A stretch of DNA of 64,000 bases, from positions 1,293,531 through 1,357,530 of the forward strand of contig NZ_JAEMNW010000001.1 in assembly GCF_016481275.1 (NCBI RefSeq). Direction: 5' to 3'. A model generated the notes under the pieces. The model worked only from the letters and a program-made list of their open reading frames with translations. It was not told where the DNA came from and did not search any database. Positions 1-9,030 of the stretch are shown here, piece by piece (positions within the stretch are counted from its first letter, which is position 1; each line of letters opens with the position of its first letter). A program made the translations under genes and the position numbers. The DNA is from Antrihabitans auranticaus. Its GTDB lineage: Bacteria; Actinomycetota; Actinomycetes; Mycobacteriales; Mycobacteriaceae.

Positions 1-1
1 G

Positions 2-391
2 CGGCTCATCCTGAACATCATCTGGTTGCTCTTCGGCGGAATCTGGCTCGCGCTCGGCTATTTTCTCGCGGGAATCCTCTGCTGCGTTCTGATCATCACG
101 ATCCCCTTCGGACTCGCCGCGTTCCGGATCGGTGCCTACGCGCTCTGGCCGTTCGGCCGTACCGTCGTCGAACGACCGACCGCAGGCGTGGCGTCGTTGA
201 TCGGAAATGTGATCTGGTTCGTCATCGCCGGCATCTGGCTCGCGATCGGCCATCTGGTCACCGCGGTCGCCATGGCGATCACGATCATCGGCATCCCGCT
301 CGCAATCGCGAACCTCAAGATGATCCCGATTTCGCTCATGCCGCTGGGCAAGGACATCGTCGACGCCGATGCCTTCCCGTCGCGAGTCTGA
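2..391 (+). CDS. YccF domain membrane protein, 5' end just outside window
   Basis: Small integral membrane protein of the YccF family; its biochemical role is not established. The readable frame opens at codon RLILNIIW at base 2, and base 1 is a G, which would be the last base of an ATG or GTG start codon; only about two bases are therefore missing. A TTG at 26 is in frame but would remove the conserved first segment. Two copies of a hydrophobic module are visible, each with the IWLAxG motif and a following G-I-P-hydrophobic turn (about residues 5-40 and 65-105), typical of this family. It ends in TGA at 389-391 and is followed by a long non-coding region. Confidence 0.85.
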   Translation, partial: RLILNIIWLLFGGIWLALGYFLAGILCCVLIITIPFGLAAFRIGAYALWPFGRTVVERPTAGVASLIGNVIWFVIAGIWLAIGHLVTAVAMAITIIGIPLAIANLKMIPISLMPLGKDIVDADAFPSRV

Positions 392-427
392 TCGTCGGTC
401 ACCGCAACTTCGTGACGCCGCGGATGG

Positions 428-443
428 TGTGATTTTAGTCACA
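428..443. promoter_or_regulatory. CRP (cAMP receptor protein) binding site upstream of rpfA
   Basis: TGTGA-TTTTAG-TCACA is a perfect 5-6-5 inverted repeat matching the CRP/GlxR consensus TGTGA-N6-TCACA. It lies about 400 bp before rpfA and is the only convincing promoter-proximal site in the 463-bp gap after the yccF gene. Regulation of rpfA by the CRP protein Rv3676 is established in M. tuberculosis, so conserved cAMP control here is a reasonable inference. The -10 element of the promoter it serves could not be fixed. Confidence 0.75.
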
Positions 444-644
444 TAACAACGCGGTCACGGCCCGGCCACGAGAAGAGGCGCAGCGTGACACGCCGCATCT
501 AGCTGCGACAAGGACAAATGCATTGCGGGTCACGGCCTGATTGTGTATGCGCGCGGGCTGGTTACCAAATGGTGATTTTTACCGCCCGAAGTCGTACGGT
601 CATCAGCGGCCGGTAGTTCGGCCGACATCCGGCCCGCCGCGCCA

Positions 645-847
645 AACCCCGTCCCGTGGGTACCGGAACCCGACGAAACACGAGGGACGGGGGCGGGGGA
701 CCCACGTTCCCCACAGGGACATTTGGAAAGACTCGAAAGAGCCATTCCTTTGGGGTGAAGCCAGACGCACTCGCAAGAGCGCCGAGGCCGGGCGACCTCT
801 CAGCCCGAACCCGACAGCTGACCTCGTAGGTGCGTGCGGGAGAGGTA
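645..847 (+). ncRNA. c-di-AMP riboswitch (ydaO-yuaA type) in the rpfA leader
   Basis: The 3' part of the leader contains the ydaO signature almost letter for letter: CCCGAACCCGACAGCTGACC followed by TCGTAGG at 804-830, and the internal TTGGGGTGAAGCC at 750-763. A 7-bp helix ACCTCTC (795-801) with GAGAGGT (840-846) closes the 3' domain. Upstream G-rich and C-rich tracts from about 645 to 720 fit the first domain, but that boundary is approximate. ydaO leaders are known upstream of rpf and cell-wall hydrolase genes in Actinobacteria, where c-di-AMP lowers expression. The GAGAGG of the closing helix is also the only Shine-Dalgarno-like sequence before the TTG start at 855, so ligand could act on translation. 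Confidence 0.85.
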
Positions 848-848
848 A

Positions 849-1508
<660 letters not shown>

Positions 1509-1521
1509 TCCTCAGGACAGC

Positions 1522-1564
1522 AAACGGCGGGCCCGCATCGAATTTCGATGCGGGCCCGCCGTTT
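1522..1564 (+). terminator. Rho-independent terminator of rpfA
   Basis: A perfect 20-bp inverted repeat (1522-1541 pairing with 1545-1564) with a three-base loop begins 13 bp after the rpfA stop and runs into TTTT at 1562-1565. The A-rich left edge means it can also act on the opposite strand, stopping the short gene at 1583-1771, which faces it. Confidence 0.93.
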
Positions 1565-1582
1565 TGATCGGGTAGTGGTCGG

Positions 1583-1771
1583 CTAGCGGTTGATGACCGT
1601 GACGGGGTGGACGTAGGGCAGGTCCTCGGCGGGCAGCGGAAACTCCAGGTTCTCGCCGTACGGCGAGAGGCCGCCTGACCTGCTCGAAGACAGCTCAGTC
1701 ACCGCCTCGTCTCCGTCCGCGAGTTGCGGCCAGCCTGGATCGACGTATGTCTTGCTCGATTTGTTAACCAC
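1583..1771 (-). CDS. Small conserved protein (Rv0863-like position)
   Basis: Predicted 62-residue soluble protein of unknown function, on the opposite strand to its neighbours. The body has a Pro/Gly-rich pattern with [28 protein letters not shown] and a terminal VHPVTVINR. It sits between rpfA and the Rv0862c-type gene and is divergent from the latter, the same place and orientation as Rv0863 of M. tuberculosis; that correspondence is by position. GTG at 1771 was chosen (MVNKSSKTY); a GTG at 1798 would add nine residues and leave almost no room for the divergent promoter. Its stop faces the rpfA terminator. Confidence 0.65.
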   Translation of the reverse strand: MVNKSSKTYVDPGWPQLADGDEAVTELSSSRSGGLSPYGENLEFPLPAEDLPYVHPVTVINR

Positions 1772-1780
1772 GCGCTCATT

Positions 1781-1808
1781 TTGACACCGAGCGCCCACTC
1801 AGTACAGC
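1781..1808 (+). promoter_or_regulatory. Sigma-A type promoter for the helicase-associated gene
   Basis: TTGACA (1781-1786) and TACAGC (1803-1808) are separated by 16 bp. The expected transcription start near 1815 gives a leader of about 15 bases to the ATG at 1830. Assigned by consensus match only. Confidence 0.5.
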
Positions 1809-1829
1809 TGGATCTCTAATCTGGTATCG

Positions 1830-4121
1830 ATGACCGCCACCGACCGAGCCGAAGGCGATACCGGCACCCAAAGCCTCGCCGCATGGTTGACGGCCCTGCC
1901 GGACCCCGCCCTGGTCGAGTTGTTGCGGCTGCGGCCCGACCTCACGGTCCCGCCGCCGGCCTCGCTCAACGTCCTGGCGAACCGGGCGGTGCAGCGCGCG
2001 TCGGTACTGCGCGCGGCCGACGACCTGGACACCCTCGTTCTCGCTGTGATCGAAAGTCTCGCCCTCATCGACGCTCATGTGAGCGCTGTGAACCCTGCCG
2101 CTCTCATCGGCGTCATCGGCGATCGGGCGCCGGTGCGCGTGGTCGAAGCCGCGCTCGACACTCTGAAAGCGCGAGCGCTCATCTGGGGCAACAAACGCAT
2201 CCAGCTGGTTCCGACCGCGCGTGATGTAGTGCCGTGGCCCATCGGGCGATCCCTCGAACCGGAGGAAGCACTCGCGCCCGACGACATAGCGGCTGCCCTC
2301 GCCCAGCTCGATCCACCGCAGCGCAGCCTGCTCGAACGCCTCGCGAACACCGCACCCATCGGACGCACCAAGGACGCCGCACCCGGCACACCCGCGGACC
2401 GTCCGGTCCAGCGTCTCCTGGCGATGCGCCTGCTCACCTGGATCGACGAGCAGACGGTCGAGCTGCCGCACCACGTCGGACAACTGCTGCGCGGCGAACC
2501 GATCACGGATCCATCGTCGATGACCGCACCCGTGTTGCAGACCCGCAAGGGAAAGCCCAAGGAGGCCAACGACGTCGGGGCCGGTGAGGCACTCGAGGTG
2601 TTGCGCCACTGCGCGGACGTCATCGAAGCGCTCGGGGATCTACCCGCACCGACCCTGCGCGCCGGCGGCATGGGAGTGCGCGAACTGCGCAGGATTGCCA
2701 AGCGAATCGGCGTCGACGACGAGCGTGTCAGTTTCCTGGTCGAACTGCTGGCCGGTGCCGGCCTGATCGTCAGCGGAAGTCCCGTTCCGGCACCGATTTC
2801 CGACACTGTCGACGACTTCTGGGCACCGACCGCCGCCGCGGACGGCTGGCTCGAAGCCCCGACCGCTCGCCGTTGGGCGACGCTCGCCGAGGCATGGCTC
2901 GACCTACCCCGCCGACCGTGGCTCATCGGTATGCGCGACGCCAACGACAAGCCGATCGCAGCGCTGTCCGACGAGGTCCGCAGCGCGGTCGCACCACGGG
3001 ACCGGAAACTGATCCTGTCCGTGCTCGCCGAACTGAGCCGGGGCGAGTCCGCGGACGCCGCCGACCTCTCTCGCGCGATCGCCTGGCGCAGACCGCGCTG
3101 GGCCCAGCGCTTCACCTTCGGCGCCGTTGAGGCGACGTTGGCAGAGGCCAGCGCTCTCGGGCTCGTCGGGCGGGGCGCCCTCACCTCGCCGGGCCGGGCA
3201 CTCGTGCACGGCGGCGACGCCGAAGCCGAGATGGATGCAGCGCTCCCGCCGCCGATCGATCATGTGCTCCTGCAAGCCGACCTGACGGTCGTCGCACCAG
3301 GCCCGCTGACCGCTGATCTGCAAAGCCGCATTTCACTGATTGCCGACCTCGAGTCGGCCGGTGCCGCCGCGGTCTATCGCATCAGCGAAACAAGTGTCCG
3401 CCGGGCGCTCGATGCCGGAATGAGCGCGTCGGAGTTGCACGCGCTGTTCTCGGGGAAATCGCGTACGCCCGTCCCGCAATCGCTGACCTACCTGGTCGAC
3501 GACGTCGCCCGCCGCCACGGCCAATTGCGGGCAGGGGTTGCGTCGTCGTTCATCCGTTGCGAGGATCCCGCTTTGCTTGCCCAACTGCTCGCCTCCCCCG
3601 TCGCAGAGGATCTCGCCCTCCGCGGCTTGGCACCGACGGTCGCGATCTCGCAGGCGCCGCTCAGTGAGGTCCTCAGCCAATTGCGCAGCGCGGGGTTCGC
3701 GCCCGCCGGTGAGGACTCCGCCGGAGTGATCGTGGACGTGCGACCGCACGGTGCCAGGATCGCGACCAGGCGGCTGCGCCCGCAATTACGTGCACCCGCC
3801 CTACCGAGTGACGAGCAACTCGACCTGCTGGTCCGCGAGCTACGGGCGGGCGACCACGCCGCGAGTGTGAATCTGACCGGTGGTGTTCGCTCCGACGGCA
3901 GCCGCGCGAGCAGTGCGGCGACGGTGGCACTGCTGCAACTTGCAGTGCGGGTCCGGCGCAGCGTCAGCATCGGTTACGTCGACGCTGCGGGTACCGCGAC
4001 GAACCGCGTCGTCGAGCCGGTGAAGGTCGGCGGTGGCCAGCTGGATGCCTTCGATCCGGCGACCGGTGCCGTCCGGCATTTCACGCTGCACAGAATCTCG
4101 TCCGTCGCGCTGGTCGACTAG
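1830..4121 (+). CDS. Helicase-associated domain protein, Rv0862c family
   Basis: Large cytoplasmic protein (763 aa) of the actinobacterial family annotated as helicase conserved C-terminal / XPB-associated; its activity is not established. The N-terminus carries a Leu-rich helical region (about residues 10-100, ALPDPALVELLRLRPDLTV), the middle has winged-helix-like segments, and the C-terminal third contains the VLLQADLTVVAPGPL block (about residue 473) typical of this family, ending with a WYL-like stretch (VEPVKVGGGQLDAFDPATG). No Walker A motif is present, so it is unlikely to be a helicase alone. It lies one gene away from the XPB helicase, as in M. tuberculosis, which suggests the two act together in DNA repair or transcription-coupled processes. 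Confidence 0.85.
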   Translation: MTATDRAEGDTGTQSLAAWLTALPDPALVELLRLRPDLTVPPPASLNVLANRAVQRASVLRAADDLDTLVLAVIESLALIDAHVSAVNPAALIGVIGDRAPVRVVEAALDTLKARALIWGNKRIQLVPTARDVVPWPIGRSLEPEEALAPDDIAAALAQLDPPQRSLLERLANTAPIGRTKDAAPGTPADRPVQRLLAMRLLTWIDEQTVELPHHVGQLLRGEPITDPSSMTAPVLQTRKGKPKEANDVGAGEALEVLRHCADVIEALGDLPAPTLRAGGMGVRELRRIAKRIGVDDERVSFLVELLAGAGLIVSGSPVPAPISDTVDDFWAPTAAADGWLEAPTARRWATLAEAWLDLPRRPWLIGMRDANDKPIAALSDEVRSAVAPRDRKLILSVLAELSRGESADAADLSRAIAWRRPRWAQRFTFGAVEATLAEASALGLVGRGALTSPGRALVHGGDAEAEMDAALPPPIDHVLLQADLTVVAPGPLTADLQSRISLIADLESAGAAAVYRISETSVRRALDAGMSASELHALFSGKSRTPVPQSLTYLVDDVARRHGQLRAGVASSFIRCEDPALLAQLLASPVAEDLALRGLAPTVAISQAPLSEVLSQLRSAGFAPAGEDSAGVIVDVRPHGARIATRRLRPQLRAPALPSDEQLDLLVRELRAGDHAASVNLTGGVRSDGSRASSAATVALLQLAVRVRRSVSIGYVDAAGTATNRVVEPVKVGGGQLDAFDPATGAVRHFTLHRISSVALVD

Positions 4122-4127
4122 CTCGTT

Positions 4128-4796
4128 TCAGAGGGCGAGTGTGGCGCTGTACGGAACGCTGAACGTGGCTTGGAAATCGGCGAACAGAGACTCGTCCCCG
4201 CTGAGTTCGACAGCACCGGTTGCGACGGCCGCGTCGGCGTCGAGCACGCCTGCAAGGACGTCGCGAAAGCCTGGGCCACCGCTGATGACCAGGTCGGGCG
4301 CAGAACCCGGGCCAGGGGCGACGGTGATCTCGCCGCGCGCGACGGTGGCGTTCACGACAGCCGGACCGACCCTGACCTCGTAGGTCACCTGACGCCTACG
4401 CGGTGGCGTTCGTCCCTGCCCGGCGACACGCAGCGAACCCACCAGTGACGCGTCGGTGACGAACTCACCTTCGCGTGGTTCTCGCATCCCGGCCGCACCC
4501 CAGCGGCCGAGTGCGTCGAGCGCTGTGCGCAGTTCTTCGGCTCGCGCAGTGACCCGGTAGACAACGGACCGGTCCGAACCCGCCCGGGCCTCGCGTACGA
4601 CCAGGCCGTCTTCCTCCAGCTCCTTGAGCCGGCTGGCCAGCACGTTTGTCGGGATTCCCGGCAATCCCGCGAGGAGGTCGGAGTATCGGCGCGGCCCAAC
4701 GAGCAGGTCGCGCACGATCAGGATCGTCCACCGCTGGCCGAGGACCTCCGCGGCGCGAGCGAGTCCGCAGAACTGGCCGTACTCACGTGTACGCAT
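4128..4796 (-). CDS. HxlR-family regulator with C-terminal SCP2-like domain
   Basis: Predicted transcription factor, 222 aa. Residues 1-95 form an HxlR winged helix (REYGQFCGLARAAEVLGQRW, RYSDLLAGLPGIPTNVLASRLKELEEDGLV). The remaining part, about residues 125-222, resembles the SCP2/sterol-carrier fold often fused to actinobacterial HxlR proteins (PDLVISGGPGFRDVLAG, ATGAVELSGDESLFADF), a possible ligand sensor. ATG at 4796 gives the usual MRTREYG start; an in-frame ATG lies at 4805, and longer starts would run into the divergent promoter. It is divergent from the XPB helicase and convergent with the Rv0862c-type gene (6-bp gap). A palindromic operator precedes it. Confidence 0.87.
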   Translation of the reverse strand: MRTREYGQFCGLARAAEVLGQRWTILIVRDLLVGPRRYSDLLAGLPGIPTNVLASRLKELEEDGLVVREARAGSDRSVVYRVTARAEELRTALDALGRWGAAGMREPREGEFVTDASLVGSLRVAGQGRTPPRRRQVTYEVRVGPAVVNATVARGEITVAPGPGSAPDLVISGGPGFRDVLAGVLDADAAVATGAVELSGDESLFADFQATFSVPYSATLAL

Positions 4797-4828
4797 GTCG
4801 CCCATGCTACCGAGCAGATACGGATGAG

Positions 4829-4853
4829 CAAGTGCACTTGCCAGAAGCAAGTA
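4829..4853. promoter_or_regulatory. Candidate autoregulatory operator of the HxlR gene
   Basis: CAAGTGCACTTG at 4829-4840 is a perfect 12-bp palindrome. It overlaps a second dyad, TTGC-CAGAA-GCAA (4838-4850), and a third CAAGTA half-site follows. The cluster lies 24-57 bp upstream of the HxlR start and about 100 bp before the divergent helicase, where an autoregulatory site would be expected. The regulator assignment is inferred from position. Confidence 0.5.
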
Positions 4854-4950
4854 CGCTCGTAGGCGAAACCGTTCGGCGTACCCGCGCGACGTGGCGCCAT
4901 GTCGGCCCGACCTGGACAATGGAGGGATTCCCCGTGCCAAGGAGGCATTT

Positions 4951-6609
4951 GTGACCGACGGACCGCTGATCGTCCAAAGCGACAAGACATTGCTCCTCGA
5001 GGTCGATCACGAGTCCGCTCCGGCCGCCCGAGCCGCCATCGCACCGTTCGCCGAACTCGAGCGTGCACCCGAGCACGTCCATACCTATCGGGTCACTCCG
5101 CTTGCGCTGTGGAACGCGCGGGCTGCGGGTCATGACGCCGAGCAAGTGGTCGATGCTCTCGTCAGCTTCTCGCGCTATGCGGTCCCCCAGGCGTTGCTGG
5201 TCGACATCGTCGACACCATGGGCCGCTACGGACGCTTGCAGCTGGCCAAGAATCCTGCCCATGGTTTGACCCTCGTCAGCCTGGACCGTGCGGTCCTCGA
5301 AGAAGTGTTGCGGCACAAGAAGATCGCGCCGATGCTCGGTAACCGGATCGACAACGACACCGTGCTCGTCCATCCGAGCGAACGCGGCCGCCTCAAGCAA
5401 ATGTTGCTCAAAATCGGTTGGCCTGCAGAGGATTTAGCTGGCTACGTCGACGGCGAAGCGCATCCGATCGAGCTCGATTTCGGCACCGACGGCTGGCATC
5501 TGCGGGACTACCAGGAGATGGCTGCGGATTCGTTCTGGGCCGGCGGGTCCGGCGTCGTCGTATTACCCTGTGGCGCTGGAAAAACGATGGTCGGCGCGGC
5601 CGCAATGGCCAAAGCCAAGGCCACGACGCTCATTCTGGTCACCAACACCGTGGCGGGACGGCAGTGGAAGCGCGAACTCATCGCCCGCACCTCGCTCACC
5701 GAGGAGGAAATCGGCGAATACTCCGGCGAGCGCAAAGAGATTCGGCCCGTGACCATCGCGACGTACCAGGTCATCACGCGCCGGACCAAGGGCGAGTACA
5801 AGCACCTCGAGCTGTTCGATTCGCGCGACTGGGGCCTGGTGATCTACGACGAGGTCCACCTGCTGCCGGCTCCGGTTTTCCGAATGACGGCGGACCTACA
5901 GTCCAGGCGCCGATTGGGACTGACGGCGACACTCGTCCGCGAGGACGGCCGGGAAGGCGACGTGTTCTCCCTGATCGGCCCCAAGCGCTACGACGCGCCC
6001 TGGAAGGACATCGAAGCGCAGGGATGGATCGCGCCCGCGGACTGCGTCGAGGTCAGGGTCACGCTGACCGACGCCGAACGTATGTCCTACGCGGTCGCAG
6101 AGCCCGATGTCCGGTACAAGCTCTGCTCGACGGCACGTACGAAGATTCCGGTGGTCCAATCCATATTGGCCCGTCATCCCGATGCGCCGGCGTTGGTGAT
6201 CGGGGCCTACCTCGATCAACTCGACGAACTGGGCGACGCGTTGAACGCGCCGATCATCCAGGGGTCGACGAAGACGAAGGAGCGCGAGGAGTTGTACGAC
6301 GCGTTCCGGCGCGGCGAGATTCCGGTGCTGGTGGTCAGCAAAGTCGCCAACTTTTCGATCGACTTACCCGAAGCCTCTGTCGCAGTTCAGGTCTCGGGCA
6401 CGTTCGGCTCACGGCAGGAGGAAGCCCAGCGCCTCGGTCGGCTGCTTCGCCCGAAGCAGGACGGTGGCCAGGCGCACTTCTATTCGGTAGTTGCCCGCGA
6501 CACCCTCGACGCCGAATACGCGGCGCATCGGCAGCGCTTCCTCGCCGAACAGGGCTACGCGTACCGCATCACCGACGCCGACGACCTCCTCGGCCCGACC
6601 ATCGGGTGA
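4951..6609 (+). CDS. ercc3: DNA repair helicase XPB (bacterial ERCC3 homologue)
   Basis: ATP-dependent 3'-5' DNA helicase of superfamily 2, homologue of eukaryotic XPB, acting in DNA repair or transcription. GTG at 4951 is preceded by AAGGAGG (4939-4945) and gives MTDGPLIVQSDKTLLLEVDH, as in M. tuberculosis; an upstream in-frame ATG at 4891 is not needed. Domains: N-terminal damage-recognition part (residues 1-165), Walker A CGAGKT near 208-213, DEVH box at 300-303, GLTATL motif III, and the C-terminal helicase domain with SGTFGSRQEEAQRLGRLLRP. At 552 aa it is close to the usual length. It is transcribed away from the HxlR gene. Confidence 0.95.
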   Translation: MTDGPLIVQSDKTLLLEVDHESAPAARAAIAPFAELERAPEHVHTYRVTPLALWNARAAGHDAEQVVDALVSFSRYAVPQALLVDIVDTMGRYGRLQLAKNPAHGLTLVSLDRAVLEEVLRHKKIAPMLGNRIDNDTVLVHPSERGRLKQMLLKIGWPAEDLAGYVDGEAHPIELDFGTDGWHLRDYQEMAADSFWAGGSGVVVLPCGAGKTMVGAAAMAKAKATTLILVTNTVAGRQWKRELIARTSLTEEEIGEYSGERKEIRPVTIATYQVITRRTKGEYKHLELFDSRDWGLVIYDEVHLLPAPVFRMTADLQSRRRLGLTATLVREDGREGDVFSLIGPKRYDAPWKDIEAQGWIAPADCVEVRVTLTDAERMSYAVAEPDVRYKLCSTARTKIPVVQSILARHPDAPALVIGAYLDQLDELGDALNAPIIQGSTKTKEREELYDAFRRGEIPVLVVSKVANFSIDLPEASVAVQVSGTFGSRQEEAQRLGRLLRPKQDGGQAHFYSVVARDTLDAEYAAHRQRFLAEQGYAYRITDADDLLGPTIG

Positions 6610-6657
6610 CCATCATCACCCAGCCGCTGTGTCGCCACCGCGTGCTAGGAATGAGGA

Positions 6658-7317
6658 GTGCGACGTTTCGAGTTCGTTGTCGATCGAGCCCACGCCATGT
6701 CCGCCAACGAGATCATGGCGGATGTGCGGCGGCTTCGTGTGGTGGCGCTCGTGTCGGCGATCGGTCTCGGCGCAGTGGCCGCGTTGCTGATTTCGATCGG
6801 CCACCCCTGGTCGTTCATCATCGCGGTCGTTCTGGCGATCGGTTCAGCGACCGCGCTCTGGGTCGCGATCTGGGCGCCACGCAGGGTGGGTAGCGTCGAA
6901 AAGCTCTATGCCGAGAGCGCTTTGGTTCCCGCAATGATCGCGGAGACCCGCGCGGACGGCGTCACGCTGCTCGCCCTGATCGATATCGGAAAGCCAGCGG
7001 GCAAGTACGCGCTGGTTGCGAAGAATGTTCGGCGGTTGCCGGGCCATCCGGTCGAGACCGGCGAGCGGGTTCCCGCTGTTTCGGTGGTGCTCGATCGCAC
7101 CGCGCGCGCCGCCGGAGACACCTGGCAGGTGGTGAACCCGATGCCGATCGCGTGGGGCACCGCCGATACCGCGGTCATCGAGGACGCCCGCAACGCGATC
7201 GTCGAGTCGGAATGGGCGTTGGTCGCCGCGCATCTCGAGTTGGTTGCCAAGGTGCGCAAGAATGCGAACCACCGCTTGCTGCTGGAGAACAAAGATCTGC
7301 CCGATCATCTGCGCTGA
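6658..7317 (+). CDS. DUF3239-like membrane protein
   Basis: Protein of 219 aa, function unknown; it resembles the DUF3239 family found in Corynebacteriales. Two membrane segments (about residues 27-46 and 50-72) follow an amphipathic N-terminal helix, and the remaining 145 residues are a soluble domain (LIDIGKPAGKYALVAKNVRRLPGH, VPAVSVVLDR, QVVNPMPIAWGT). GTG at 6658 sits 6 bp after GAGGAG. It follows the XPB gene by 48 bp in the same direction and could be cotranscribed with it; no functional link is known. Confidence 0.8.
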   Translation: MRRFEFVVDRAHAMSANEIMADVRRLRVVALVSAIGLGAVAALLISIGHPWSFIIAVVLAIGSATALWVAIWAPRRVGSVEKLYAESALVPAMIAETRADGVTLLALIDIGKPAGKYALVAKNVRRLPGHPVETGERVPAVSVVLDRTARAAGDTWQVVNPMPIAWGTADTAVIEDARNAIVESEWALVAAHLELVAKVRKNANHRLLLENKDLPDHLR

Positions 7318-7351
7318 AAAAATGGGGTGACAGCGCCGATACCCTGGGTTG

Positions 7352-7987
7352 ATGGTGCCGACCACACATTTGATCGCGTTCGTAGTTGCAGCGTTCATCA
7401 TCATCGTGATTCCCGGACCGAGCGTGCTGTTCGCGGTCGGCCGTGCCCTGTCGCTCGGCCGGCGCCAGGCGCTGACCACAGTGGTCGGCAACGCGACGGG
7501 TACCGCGGTCCCGCTGATCGGCGTTGTCATCGGCCTCGGGGCAATCGTGGCAGCGTCGGCCGTCGCCCTTACGGTCATCAAACTGATCGGCGCGGCATAC
7601 CTGATTTATCTTGGCGTGCAAGCATTCCGGCACCGTAAGTCGCTATCCGACACCCTCGGTGCACCGGTCACGCCAACTGGGAAGAAAGTGTTCCGGCAAG
7701 GCTTCGTGGTCGGGATGACCAACCCCAAGTCCATTGTCTTCTTCGCGGCGGTTCTCCCCCAGTTCGCGGACCCGTCCACCGGAAACCTGCCGCTCCAGTT
7801 TCTCGTTCTCGGCGCAATCTTCTGCACGATCGCGTTGGTCTCCGACAGTGCGTGGGCTCTGCTCGCGGGCACTGCAAGAGATTGGTTTGCGCGCTCCCCC
7901 AAACGGCTGGAAGCGGTAGGCGGCGCAGGCGGCGCGATGATCGTCGGCGTCGGAGCCGCGCTCGCATTGAGCGGTTCGAAGGCCTGA
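7352..7987 (+). CDS. LysE-family amino-acid exporter
   Basis: Inner-membrane exporter of the LysE/RhtB superfamily; the substrate cannot be told from sequence. It has the family N-terminal motif IIVIPGPSVLFAVGRALSLG (residues 13-32), about six membrane segments, and the internal GFVVGMTNPKSIVFFAAVLPQF motif near residue 110. ATG at 7352 was chosen over TTG at 7349. Length (211 aa) is normal. A structured repeat element that could stop transcription starts 11 bp after its stop codon. Confidence 0.92.
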   Translation: MVPTTHLIAFVVAAFIIIVIPGPSVLFAVGRALSLGRRQALTTVVGNATGTAVPLIGVVIGLGAIVAASAVALTVIKLIGAAYLIYLGVQAFRHRKSLSDTLGAPVTPTGKKVFRQGFVVGMTNPKSIVFFAAVLPQFADPSTGNLPLQFLVLGAIFCTIALVSDSAWALLAGTARDWFARSPKRLEAVGGAGGAMIVGVGAALALSGSKA

Positions 7988-7998
7988 GGCACTGCGCG

Positions 7999-8043
7999 CC
8001 CGTGCGCGGTCAGCGAGTCCAAGACTCTCCAACCGCGCACGGG
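7999..8043. repeat. Dispersed cruciform-like element, copy 1
   Basis: A perfect 12-bp outer inverted repeat (CCCGTGCGCGGT at 7999-8010 with ACCGCGCACGGG at 8032-8043) encloses a smaller hairpin GAGTC-CAA-GACTC (8015-8027). A close copy sits at 47238-47286 behind an unrelated gene. The inner stem differs between copies but stays paired. Both copies follow a stop codon, so a terminator or mRNA-end stabiliser is possible; no U-tract follows. Confidence 0.8.
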
Positions 8044-8168
8044 TCCGAAGGCCCGATCCACCCCCCTCTAGTGGACCCGGCCCCAGCTCCCTCTTGGGCT
8101 GCGAAGAGCATGCCCGGCACCGTTTGGCGTCGGCTTAAAGAATTCTTAAGACGCGAAGACGACCGGCG

Positions 8169-9005
8169 TCAGGCCAGGTCGTCGAGAATCTTGCGGACCT
8201 TCTCGGCCCAGGCGTGTGCGCGCTCGAGATCGCGGTCGGCGCGCTTCTTCGCCTCACCCGCAGCCTTCTCGGCACTGCGGGCGAACTGGCGTTCCTGCTC
8301 GGCTCGCTCGAGCTCCTCGCGCAGCTCCTCGATCCGTGACTCCACATCTTCGACGGTGGATACCGCCTCTTCCACGGCGCTGTCGGCCGCTTCGGACTCC
8401 GCCTCGGCCGCTGCAACGGCGGCTTCTGCTTCCGCGAGCTCCGCCTGTGCGGCAGCGGCGAGCGCACCGGAATCGCGCTTCTTCTGCGCGGGAGCGCGCT
8501 CGGGCGCCTTCCCGCCGACCACGGCCAACCCGGCTGGGCCGAAGCCGCTGTAGGTTGCGGCCGTGATGATCCGGCCGAGGCGGACCTGCTCGCCGACCTC
8601 CGGATCGGCCATCGCGGCATGCAGCGTCTCGCCGACCTCCCGCAGTGCGCCGTCTCCGACATCGCGGCCGCGGTCGTTCGCGAACTCACCGGAGCGCCGC
8701 GCCAAAGCCCGGACCAGTTGTTGCCTTTGCGTATTCAGTCGGCGCATGTCCGCGCCGGAGAGGTGGCGCTGGGCGTCTCGCAGCGCGTCGCCGAGTTGCA
8801 GAACGCCGCCGATCTCGTCGGGCAGCTCGCGCGCCAGGATGTTCACCAGCCAGCCGACAAGTGTCGGCTTGCGCAGCTTCGCAATCTCGGCGGCGAGCGC
8901 CTTGTCACCGTCACCGCGCGCTTGGGCAACCAGCGACTTCCGCATTTCGACGAAGTCGGCGAGGTCGACGCCGTACAGCTCGTCAGCCGCTTCGTCGAGA
9001 TCCAC
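8169..9005 (-). CDS. Coiled-coil protein of unknown function
   Basis: Cytoplasmic protein of 278 aa that is not recognised. Residues 1-165 form a helical domain conserved in style among actinobacterial hypotheticals (MDLDEAADELYGVDLADFV, RKPTLVGWLVNILARELP, LSGADMRRLNTQRQQL). Residues 180-278 are a long Ala/Glu-rich heptad coiled coil (EEAVSTVEDVESRIEELREE). No signal peptide or membrane segment is present. GTG at 9005 is preceded by GAGAGG at 9 bp. It lies downstream of the LLM oxidoreductase gene on the same strand with a 25-bp gap, so the two probably share a transcript. Confidence 0.8.
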   Translation of the reverse strand: MDLDEAADELYGVDLADFVEMRKSLVAQARGDGDKALAAEIAKLRKPTLVGWLVNILARELPDEIGGVLQLGDALRDAQRHLSGADMRRLNTQRQQLVRALARRSGEFANDRGRDVGDGALREVGETLHAAMADPEVGEQVRLGRIITAATYSGFGPAGLAVVGGKAPERAPAQKKRDSGALAAAAQAELAEAEAAVAAAEAESEAADSAVEEAVSTVEDVESRIEELREELERAEQERQFARSAEKAAGEAKKRADRDLERAHAWAEKVRKILDDLA

Positions 9006-9030
9006 GTTTACATCCTCTCCACAGCGCCGA

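Noticed and set aside
439-460. MtrA-type box in the rpfA promoter (GTCACATAACAAC)
   Set aside because: Overlaps the CRP site and matches only loosely; the CRP match is perfect and explains the sequence.
5418-6893. Plus-strand 491-codon frame overlapping the XPB gene
   Set aside because: Arg-rich shadow of the XPB frame with no recognisable domain; the XPB frame is clearly the coding one.
8138-8147. AAGAATTCTT palindrome near the end of the coiled-coil gene
   Set aside because: Short AT palindrome lying past the 3' ends of both convergent genes, with no regulatory context.
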